64,000 nt of DNA from CAXTPV01 sp965276715 (GTDB lineage: Bacteria > Pseudomonadota > Alphaproteobacteria > Acetobacterales > Acetobacteraceae), in NCBI GenBank assembly GCA_965276715.1, contig OZ255622.1:4092001-4156000 (forward strand), given 5' to 3'. A model generated the notes under the pieces. It had not been told where the DNA came from and ran no database searches. It worked only from the letters and a program-made list of their open reading frames with translations. Position numbers and translations under genes: made by a program. Positions 43,020-49,734 of this stretch are shown piece by piece; position 1 is the stretch's first letter, and each line of letters starts with the position of its first letter.

Positions 43020-44759
43020 ATGACCAGGATCATCGACGACCCCGAGACCTTCGCCGCCACCGCGCTCGAAGGTTTCGCCTCGGTTCATTCCCGCATCGTC
43101 CGTCCGGTTCGCGGCGGCGTCGTCCGCTCCACCAAGGCCAAGCCGGGCAAGGTCGCCATCGTCGTCGGCGGCGGCAGCGGCCACTATCCCGCCTTCATCG
43201 GCTATGTCGGGCCAGGACTCGCCGATGGCGCGGTCGCCGGCGACATCTTCGCCTCGCCCTCCGCGAGCGCCGTCCAGAACGTCTCCCGCGCCGCCAGCCA
43301 CGGCGGCGGCGTCATCCTCGGCTTCGGCAACTACGCCGGCGACGTGCTCCATTTCGGCCTCGCCGCCGAGCGGCTGCGCGCCGAGGGCATCGACACCCGC
43401 ATCGTCCTCGTCACCGACGACATCGCCAGCGCGTCCAAGGCCGAGGAGGCCAAGCGGCGCGGCATCGCCGGCGACATGCCCGTCTTCAAGATCGCCGGTG
43501 CCGCCGCCGAGGAGGGCCACGATCTCGACGAGGTCGAGCGCCTCACCCGCCACGCCAACGCCATGACCCGCTCCTTCGGCGTGGCCTTCGCCGGCTGCAC
43601 CCTCCCCGGCGCCGGAGAACCCCTCTTCACCGTTCCGGACCGATCGATGGGCGTGGGTCTGGGCATCCACGGCGAGCCCGGCATCGACGAGAAGCCGATG
43701 GCGACCGCGACCGATCTCGCCGCCCTCCTCGTCGACCGTCTGCTCACCGAAGCCCCGGAAAAAGCCACCAGGAAGATCGCCCCCATCCTCAACGGCCTCG
43801 GCTCCACCGGCCTCGAGGAGCTCTTCGTCCTCTGGACCGCCATCTCCAAGCGCCTCACCGGCGCGGGCCTCGAACTCGTCGAGCCCGAAATCGGCATGTT
43901 CGTGAGCTCGCTGGACATGTCCGGCTGCTCGCTGACGCTGACCTGGCTCGACGACGATCTCGAGCGTCTCTGGCGCGCGCAGTGCGACGTGCCCGCGTTG
44001 CGCCGCGGCCCGGTCATCGCGACCGAAACGGACGACCACCCGTTCGAGGAAGCCGTCGAGGAACGGATCTCCTACCCCGACATCTCCGACGCCGAGCGCG
44101 CCGCCGGCCAGTGCGTCGCCAAGGCCGTCGAACGCATCGCCGCCAAACTGAAGGATGCCGAGGAGGAGCTCGGCCGCATCGACGCGATCGCCGGCGACGG
44201 CGACCACGGCATGGGCATGGCCCGCGGCTCCGGCGCCGCCGCCACCGCCGCTCGCCGCGCGGCCGACGCCGGCGCCGCCGCCGCCGCCGTCCTCGCCGCC
44301 GCCGCCAACGGCTGGGCCGACCGCGCCGGCGGCTCGTCCGGCGCCATCTGGGGCGTGGGCCTGCTCGCCTGGAGCACCAGGCTGGAAGGCCAGCACGGTT
44401 CCAAGGCGGGGGCGATCTCGGCCGAGGCCATGGCCGCCGGCGCGCGTGCCGCCCATGACGGCGTCACCCGCCTCGGCGGCGCCAAGCCGGGCGACAAGAC
44501 GCTGGTCGACGTGCTCGGCCCCTTCGTCGAAACCCTCGAGGCGGAGGTCAAGCGCGGCCGCTCGCTGACCGCCGCCTGGGACATCGCCGTCGACGAGGCC
44601 GACCGCGCCGCCGACGCCACCAAGGACATGACGCCGAAAATCGGCCGCGCCCGGCCGCTCGCCGAACGCAGCCGCGGCCACCCCGATGCCGGCGCGATCT
44701 CGCTCGCCATGTGCGTGCGTGTCGTGGGCGAACTGATCAAGGAGAGCGGCGATGCGTGA
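43020..44759 (+). CDS. Dihydroxyacetone kinase family protein (DhaK-DhaL fusion)
   Basis: 579 residues. The DhaK domain (1-325) has VIVGGGSGHYPAFIGYVG, written here without its first base-pair context, and GVGLGIHGEPGI with the histidine that holds the ketose covalently. The DhaL domain (about 365-570) has IDAIAGDGDHGMGMARG and WADRAGGSSGAIWGVGLLAW for ATP. ATP-dependent single-chain kinases of this type phosphorylate dihydroxyacetone, D- or L-erythrulose. In this operon no DUF1537 (OtnK) gene is present, so this kinase may act on 3-oxo-tetronate or a tetrulose. It overlaps the next gene by eight bases. Confidence 0.88.
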   Translation: MTRIIDDPETFAATALEGFASVHSRIVRPVRGGVVRSTKAKPGKVAIVVGGGSGHYPAFIGYVGPGLADGAVAGDIFASPSASAVQNVSRAASHGGGVILGFGNYAGDVLHFGLAAERLRAEGIDTRIVLVTDDIASASKAEEAKRRGIAGDMPVFKIAGAAAEEGHDLDEVERLTRHANAMTRSFGVAFAGCTLPGAGEPLFTVPDRSMGVGLGIHGEPGIDEKPMATATDLAALLVDRLLTEAPEKATRKIAPILNGLGSTGLEELFVLWTAISKRLTGAGLELVEPEIGMFVSSLDMSGCSLTLTWLDDDLERLWRAQCDVPALRRGPVIATETDDHPFEEAVEERISYPDISDAERAAGQCVAKAVERIAAKLKDAEEELGRIDAIAGDGDHGMGMARGSGAAATAARRAADAGAAAAAVLAAAANGWADRAGGSSGAIWGVGLLAWSTRLEGQHGSKAGAISAEAMAAGARAAHDGVTRLGGAKPGDKTLVDVLGPFVETLEAEVKRGRSLTAAWDIAVDEADRAADATKDMTPKIGRARPLAERSRGHPDAGAISLAMCVRVVGELIKESGDA

Positions 44760-45717
44760 GATCAACCATGTCGCCGTCGTCGGTGCCGGCTACATGGGCG
44801 GCGGGATCGCCCAGTGCCTGGCGCTGGCCGGCATGGACGTCCAGCTCGCCGACGCCAATGCGGAGGCCACCCGCGCCTCGCTCATCCGCCTGATCGGCGA
44901 GGCCGAGCAGTTCGAGGCCCAGGGCCTTTTCGCGCCCGGCGCCGCCGCCGCCATCCGCGCGCGCCTGCATGCCGCCCCCTCGATCGAGGACGCCGTCCGC
45001 GACGCGGACTTCGTCGAGGAAGCCGTCTTCGAGAAGCTCGACGTCAAGCACGAGGTGCTCCGCCGCATCTCCGCCGCCACCGGCGCCGAGACCATCATCG
45101 GCACCAACACCTCCACCCTCCCGGTCCATGTCCTGGTCGAGGCCGTCACCAACCCGCGCCGCTTCCTGACCGTCCATTTCAGCAATCCCGCCCCGTTCAT
45201 CCCGGGCGTCGAGCTGGTCCGCGGCGAAGCGACCGATCCCGACCTCATCCCCGTGGTCAAGGAGATCATCCGACGCACCGGCAAGCGCAGCGCCGAAGTC
45301 GCCGACCGCCCCGGCTTCGTGCTCAACCGCCTGCAATACGCGCTGTTCAAGGAAGCCGCCTCCGTCGTCGAGGAGGGCATCGCCTCGCCCGAGGACGTCG
45401 ATACGATCGTGAGCACCACCTTCGGCTTCCGCCTGCCGTTCTTCGGCCCCTTCGGCATCGCCGACATGGCCGGCCTCGACGTCTACGCGATGGGCATGAA
45501 CATCGTGGGCGAAGCGCTCGACCCGCGCCTCGCGGCACCCGGCCTGCTTCGCGAGATGGTCGACAGCGGCCGCCACGGCACCAAGAACGGCCGCGGCTTC
45601 CACGGCGACTTCACCCCTGAACAGGTCACCGCCATCGTCGCCTACCGCAACCGTGCCTATGCCCGCATGGCGCAACTGCTCGAGGAGCTCGGACCCTCGC
45701 CGATCGAGAAGCCGTGA
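44752..45717 (+). CDS. 3-hydroxyacyl-CoA-dehydrogenase-family NAD dehydrogenase (CRYL1/gulonate type?)
   Basis: 321 residues. The Rossmann domain starts VAVVGAGYMGGGIAQCLALA with an acidic LADANAEA (NAD preference), then EEAVFEKLDVKHEVLR and IIGTNTSTLPVHVL. The C-terminal helical domain starts after DRPGFVLNRLQYALFKEA and ends HGTKNGRGFH. There is no fused enoyl-CoA hydratase. The same small size and motifs occur in L-gulonate 3-dehydrogenase (lambda-crystallin, CRYL1) and carnitine dehydrogenase. In an acid-sugar operon an aldonate 3-dehydrogenase making a 3-oxo-acid directly is more likely than fatty-acid oxidation; this is inference. The start follows AAGGAGA. Confidence 0.75.
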   Translation: MREINHVAVVGAGYMGGGIAQCLALAGMDVQLADANAEATRASLIRLIGEAEQFEAQGLFAPGAAAAIRARLHAAPSIEDAVRDADFVEEAVFEKLDVKHEVLRRISAATGAETIIGTNTSTLPVHVLVEAVTNPRRFLTVHFSNPAPFIPGVELVRGEATDPDLIPVVKEIIRRTGKRSAEVADRPGFVLNRLQYALFKEAASVVEEGIASPEDVDTIVSTTFGFRLPFFGPFGIADMAGLDVYAMGMNIVGEALDPRLAAPGLLREMVDSGRHGTKNGRGFHGDFTPEQVTAIVAYRNRAYARMAQLLEELGPSPIEKP

Positions 45718-46466
45718 CGCTCTGGGTCGGCACCAGCTGGAAGATGAACCACGACAATGCGGCAGCGGGCGCCTATGCAAGCGCGCTCCGCGACGTTCAG
45801 CCTTGGCCCGACGGCATCCAGCCCTTCGTCATTCCGCCCTTCACCGCCATCGAGGCGGTCGCCCGCGAGCTCGAATCCACCAGGATCATCGTCGGCGCGC
45901 AGAACATGCACTGGGACGACGACGGCGCCTGGACCGGCGAGATCTCCGCCCCCATGCTCCGCGCCGCCGGCGCCCGCCTCGTCGAACTGGGCCACTCCGA
46001 ACGCCGCACCCACTTCGCCGAGACCGACGAGACCGTGCACCGCAAGGTCCACGCCGCCCTCCGCCACGGCCTCATCCCCTTGATCTGCGTGGGCGAAACC
46101 GCCGACGAGCGAGCCTGGGGCGTCGCCGACGCCACCCTCGCGCGCCAGGTCCGCATCGCGCTGCACGGCCTGACGCCCGGGCAAGCCGCCCGTGCCATCA
46201 TCGCCTACGAACCGGTCTGGGCGATCGGCGCCGGCGGTCGCGCCGCCGAGCCCGCCGTAGTGGCCGCCGCCATGCGCGCCATCCGCGCCACGCTCACCGC
46301 GATCGCTCAGCAACTCGATACGGTCCCGGTTCTCTACGGCGGCAGCGTCACCGAAGCCAACGCCCCGGCCTACGCAGCCCTTCCCGAAGCCGCCGGCCTC
46401 TTCATCGGCCGCGCCGCCTGGCAGGCGGACGCCTTCATCCGCATCGCCCGCTCGCTCGCCCCCTGA
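45714..46466 (+). CDS. Triosephosphate isomerase family protein
   Basis: 250 residues of full TIM length. WVGTSWKMNHDNAAAGAYA holds the lysine, LVELGHSERRTHFAETDE the electrophilic histidine, IIAYEPVWAIGAGGRA the catalytic glutamate and VLYGGSVTEANAP the phosphate loop. The WVGTSWKMN start and the HWDDDGAWTGEIS segment differ from housekeeping TpiA (GNWKMN, ..GAFTGE) and resemble the second TIM of erythritol/threitol operons (EryH/LerI), which isomerises L-erythrulose 1-phosphate. Otherwise it would convert dihydroxyacetone phosphate to glyceraldehyde 3-phosphate. A GTG start overlaps the preceding stop by four bases. Confidence 0.82.
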   Translation: MTLWVGTSWKMNHDNAAAGAYASALRDVQPWPDGIQPFVIPPFTAIEAVARELESTRIIVGAQNMHWDDDGAWTGEISAPMLRAAGARLVELGHSERRTHFAETDETVHRKVHAALRHGLIPLICVGETADERAWGVADATLARQVRIALHGLTPGQAARAIIAYEPVWAIGAGGRAAEPAVVAAAMRAIRATLTAIAQQLDTVPVLYGGSVTEANAPAYAALPEAAGLFIGRAAWQADAFIRIARSLAP

Positions 46467-46474
46467 GCAAGACC

Positions 46475-46519
46475 GGGGCGCAGCCCCAGACCCCGCCAAG
46501 GGCCGGGCCCTTGGAACCC
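46475..46519. repeat. Double-hairpin intergenic element at operon end
   Basis: Hairpin 1 has arms GGGGC/GCCCC with a three-base loop. The spacer is AGACCCCG. Hairpin 2 has perfect nine-base arms CCAAGGGCC/GGCCCTTGG with a one-base loop, then AACCC. It starts nine bases after the TIM stop and may end the sugar-acid transcript. Confidence 0.75.
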
Positions 46520-46543
46520 TCGACGATGACGATACCAGCCTTC

Positions 46544-46882
46544 TCAGGGCAGCGCCTTCATCGTCCCATTGACGGGATCGGCGGCGTCTGTCTCCATCCG
46601 ATGGGTCTTCTGATCCACGAGCACTTCGAAGAGCCGATGTTGGACCTGCGGGTCGCCTCCACACGCGGCATCATGAAGCTTCAGGACCTCCACTTGGTCC
46701 ACGCCGGGATCCGAGTTCCGGGTCACATCGAAGGCCAGGCACGAAGGCCTCGCCGCGAGCTTGTTCTGGTCGATGGCGGCCTTCACTCTCGCCACGAGGT
46801 CCGCATCGGTCTCGCCAAAGGCTGTCCGCGTGAGAGCAAGCACCACGAGCCCCGAAACGAGGAACCGCGGGAAATGGCTCAT
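46544..46882 (-). CDS. Small secreted hypothetical protein
   Basis: 112 residues. The signal peptide is clear (FPRFLVSGLVVLALTRTAFG, cleavage after about residue 23). The mature part has two cysteines (RPSCLAFDVT and DAACGGDPQ) that could form a disulfide and a mostly helical charged sequence. No family is recognised. The ATG overlaps the stop of the frameshifted peptidoglycan-binding gene (ATGA), which suggests a former effector-immunity or cell-wall-active pair. Confidence 0.55.
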   Translation of the reverse strand: MSHFPRFLVSGLVVLALTRTAFGETDADLVARVKAAIDQNKLAARPSCLAFDVTRNSDPGVDQVEVLKLHDAACGGDPQVQHRLFEVLVDQKTHRMETDAADPVNGTMKALP

Positions 46883-47135
46883 CCAAAGAACCCGAAGGAA
46901 GCCTTGGGCCTGGAGGCTCGCTTGCGCAGAGCCGCCGCAAGTGCATCGTTCGGCCGGACCGTGCCGTCTCCGTTTGGAACGCCGCCAACCTCGCGCCTGT
47001 GACGGGTCCGAACGGGCCATCCTCCTTCAGAACGGGACCGTCCGGATCGTCCTGGCAGGCTCGGTTCAGAAGCTTCTGGACGATCAGGACGTCACCCCGA
47101 TGGTTGGGCTGCCCCGGCCCGACCGATCCTGACAA
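46879..47135 (-). pseudogene. Peptidoglycan-binding-like protein, frameshifted
   Basis: From a TTG at 47135 the frame reads LSGSVGPGQPNHRGDVLIVQ then KLLNRACQ and EDGPFGPVTGARLAAFQ, the pattern of small peptidoglycan-binding proteins found beside type VI or lysozyme-like effectors. At the TTT run 46973-46975 (AAA in the coding sense) the sensible frame changes to NGDGTVRPNDALAAALRKRA and stops at 46879. One added A would restore about 86 residues. The restored stop overlaps the ATG of the secreted protein, which supports this reconstruction. Confidence 0.55.
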
Positions 47136-47392
47136 GGTCCAACGATCCACCAGACACCTCCAGGCAGTGCGATCCCAACCGGATGGCCGCGCGGCCGACC
47201 GTGCTGCCGCCAACGCCTCGGTCAGCCACACACAATCGCTCTCGAAGCAATCCAGGAAGGAAGCGAACAGTCAAAGAAGTCGGATCAGCCATGACCGCGG
47301 CCAGGCAGGGTTCGAGAACTCCGCGCATGACACATGACCGTTCGCCTTCCGTTTCGTAAAGACATCTCCCATGATGCGGGGCGAACGTCGCC

Positions 47393-47725
47393 ATGAGCGT
47401 GATGCCCGAAACGAACGAAAACACGAAGCGAATGGCGGCGTTTCTCGCGCTGCTGCGCTATGGCCGCACCTCGACAGCGGCCGGCGCCTACGCGATCACC
47501 AACGACACATATGAGTGGGCGGTGAGCCACGGCATCGCTCATGATTTCTCTGAAGCTTTCCAGGACGCGATCGCCCTCGGCATCATCCATCGCGCTGGCG
47601 CCGATCCCGCGATCCGGGACCAGCACCTCGAGGCGGCGTTCGCTCGTCATGTCGGGTTCCAAGGGCCGCCGGCCCTTGGCAGGTCGAGGACAGCGTCCTC
47701 GCCTTTCTTCATGGCCCGCTTGTAA
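47393..47725 (+). CDS. Small hypothetical protein
   Basis: 110 codons, of which the first 85 look coding: TKRMAAFLALLRYGRTSTAA, GAYAITNDTYEWAVSHGIAH and FSEAFQDAIALGIIHRAG. The last 25 codons run through an inverted double-hairpin element and into the convergent sulfotransferase gene, so the C-terminus is probably not native. No family is recognised. A diverged relative of residues ~45-68 is encoded at 49288-49420 on the far side of the sulfotransferase gene. Confidence 0.45.
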   Translation: MSVMPETNENTKRMAAFLALLRYGRTSTAAGAYAITNDTYEWAVSHGIAHDFSEAFQDAIALGIIHRAGADPAIRDQHLEAAFARHVGFQGPPALGRSRTASSPFFMARL

Positions 47726-49059
47726 AGTTCGCGATCGAGCCGCGTCAGCATCTCGAGGTCGGCAAGTATTTCCGGCGTGATCGTCTCACGTGCAATCCGC
47801 CGATACCCAGGAGCCGTGCCGCCATGATTGGAATCCGTGGCGTTGCGCCGGTCGAGCCTGGCGGTAAACGCGGCGCCGATCATGCGTCCCAGGAACGGCA
47901 GGTCGTCATCGATCCTTTCGACGATGCCGACAAAGTCCACACTGTCCAACGCGACAATTGCTTCCCGAAGGATGTCGGCCGGCTCGCAACGCAAACGATC
48001 GTTCGACGCCGAGAGGGCATAGCTGCCTGTCAGTCGCCGGACATAGACGTTGTCGATGTAGTTGCGGATCAAGGGATCGGTCGATCGGAGAAAGCCGAGC
48101 AGATCGAGCCGGTGCGCGGCGGCAACGTTGAAGCTGACGGCGCCTGCTTCGACCAGGGCCGGATCAACCGATCGCCAGAAATGGTAGAGCGACAGCAGTC
48201 TCGCGTTCGGCTCGCGCAGAATGGTGATCACCCGCCTTTGCGGGTCCAGGCGTCGAAGTGCCGGAAGATCATAGTGCCCCCACACCAGCGCCTTGCCATT
48301 CAGCGTGCTGGATGCAAACGGCGGAAATGCGGACAGTACGTGCGGCGCTGTCCCCCGTTGCGGATCGTCGTCGATCTGGAGCGGGTGGAACAGCTCCGTG
48401 ATCAGGCTCGCGAGAGACGTGCCGGCGGTCTTCTCGAAATGCAGGAACGACACCGCCTCGCCACGCCAGTAGCTCAAGGGGTTGCCGGGACAGGCCGGCA
48501 TCGCCACGCGATACGGGCCGAAGTCGGGTGGCTTCCTCACCACGCCCTCGCGGACCAGGTTGAGGACAGCCAGGTGACCGAGCGGCTCCTTGGCCGCCGG
48601 GACGGCGTGCAGCCCGCGCAGGATCGGTGGCACCGCTGTCTCGCCCGAGACGAAGCCCGCGGCGAACAGGTGCCGTTCGGTGCCGCTCGGCCATCGACCG
48701 AGGCAGAGCCTCAGGATCGGGGCGCTGGCAACGAACGCCGCCCCGCCGAGCGCCCGTCGTCGCCAGCGTGCCGAGCGGCCCCGGCGGTCCGCTGTCCGCA
48801 GCCGGGCGCGATCGCGCACCGTGTCGGGAACGAAGCGCCGCGCGAGCGAAATCCCCATCACCAGGAACAGCAGTTCGTCGGCATGGCCGACATAGGGTGT
48901 CCGGTCGGGGATGATGTCGATTGGTCCGACAAGATAGGCCCCGGCAATCAGCAGCATGACCCATGACAGCAGGCAGGCACGCGGCTGCCGACCGGCTTCG
49001 ATCGCCAGCCACCACTCGTACGAGGTCTTCTCGAAGAATGTCGGGTCAGCCGTGACCAC
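47647..49059 (-). CDS. DUF1232-sulfotransferase fusion protein
   Basis: 470 residues. Residues ~31-66 match the DUF1232/YkvA membrane motif (LLIAGAYLVGPIDIIPDRTP, YVGHADELLF), in which DxIPD is diagnostic. A spacer with a hydrophobic AFVASAPILRLCLG follows. From about residue 204 the chain is a sulfotransferase-2-like domain: VSFLHFEKTAGTSLASLI binds the 5'-phosphosulfate of PAPS and VITILREPNARLLSLYHFW the 3'-phosphate. DUF1232 would anchor it in the membrane. The C-terminal LDLPRAGGPWNPT is encoded by a repeat element, so the natural end may be earlier. I chose the GTG at 49059 behind AGGAG. No sulfate-activation genes are nearby. Confidence 0.75.
   Translation of the reverse strand: MVTADPTFFEKTSYEWWLAIEAGRQPRACLLSWVMLLIAGAYLVGPIDIIPDRTPYVGHADELLFLVMGISLARRFVPDTVRDRARLRTADRRGRSARWRRRALGGAAFVASAPILRLCLGRWPSGTERHLFAAGFVSGETAVPPILRGLHAVPAAKEPLGHLAVLNLVREGVVRKPPDFGPYRVAMPACPGNPLSYWRGEAVSFLHFEKTAGTSLASLITELFHPLQIDDDPQRGTAPHVLSAFPPFASSTLNGKALVWGHYDLPALRRLDPQRRVITILREPNARLLSLYHFWRSVDPALVEAGAVSFNVAAAHRLDLLGFLRSTDPLIRNYIDNVYVRRLTGSYALSASNDRLRCEPADILREAIVALDSVDFVGIVERIDDDLPFLGRMIGAAFTARLDRRNATDSNHGGTAPGYRRIARETITPEILADLEMLTRLDRELYKRAMKKGEDAVLDLPRAGGPWNPT
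47655..47703. repeat. Double-hairpin element, inverse orientation
   Basis: Read on the minus strand it has the same plan as the copy at 46475. CGAGGAC/GTCCTCG arms are followed by a short CAGGT-type spacer and perfect arms CCAAGGGCC/GGCCCTTGG, then GGAACC. Both flanking convergent frames read through it and take their last codons from it. Confidence 0.8.
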
Positions 49060-49287
49060 GTCTCTCCTGGCATTTCGTCGACCGGACACGCTCGATCGCG
49101 GCGGCCTCGGACCAATGCAACGTATTGATAAGCAACATCAAGGCCAGACGAGACGTAGTCCGATGGCTCACGCCGCCCAACGCAAGGGTGATGCGGATGT
49201 CGTCGGTTGCCCCCGCCGCTCAAGCCAAGGAAGAACGAGGCCTCCCGCTCGTCGTTCTCCGCCGCGGGCTTCCGTTCCGCTAAAGCA

Positions 49288-49420
49288 TCGTTCATAGGCG
49301 AACATCAAGGTTTCACAGACGCGGCTGTCAAACGCGGGATCGTCCATGATTTTGAACCGCATTCCCAGGACATCATCGCACTCGCCACCATCCATCATCA
49401 GGCGCCCTGCTGCATCGCAG
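49288..49420 (+). pseudogene. Diverged remnant of the small hypothetical gene at 47393
   Basis: The frame here reads FTDAAVKRGIVHDFEPHSQD and IIALATIHHQA. It aligns with SHGIAHDFSEAFQDAIALGI and IHRAG of the earlier gene at both protein and DNA level (about 70% identity over ~70 bases by eye). There is no matching N-terminus, and the frame degenerates after about 45 codons. The rest of 49060-49734 holds no gene I can support. Confidence 0.5.
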
Positions 49421-49613
49421 ATGGGCATCCCTTCCGGGCGGGAGCCAGCAGGAGATCACCACCGAAGAGGCACAGTCCCATGTCGCGAATTATCTGAAGA
49501 CCGATGCAAGATCACCAGACGGTTCATTCCAGGGTGCGGCGTATGCCGCGACCGACGACGACTTTACTGGAAAGACGTCGGCCTCACGACGGCGCGGATC
49601 GAGCACGAGCGCC

Positions 49614-49662
49614 GGTTCCAAGGGCCGCGGGCCGTTGGCAGGTCGAGGACAGCGTCCTCGCC
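49614..49662. repeat. Double-hairpin element, inverse orientation, near-copy of 47655
   Basis: It matches the copy at 47655-47703 almost base for base: GGTTCCAAGGGCC, a changed loop and one stem mismatch (GCCGTTGG), then GGCAGGTCGAGGACAGCGTC and CTCGCC. Both copies follow a copy of the small hypothetical sequence, so element and gene may have duplicated as a unit around the sulfotransferase gene. Confidence 0.75.
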
Positions 49663-49734
49663 TCATCGACCAGGCCGGGCAGACGCGGCCGATGTTAGGG
49701 ATTTGGAAACACGTTCCTGATAACCAACGGTCCG

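Noticed and set aside
49168..49428. Minus-strand 86-codon frame starting MPICDAAGRLMMDGGEC
   Set aside because: It overlaps the decayed relative of the 47393 gene, and the similarity on the plus strand is the better explanation.
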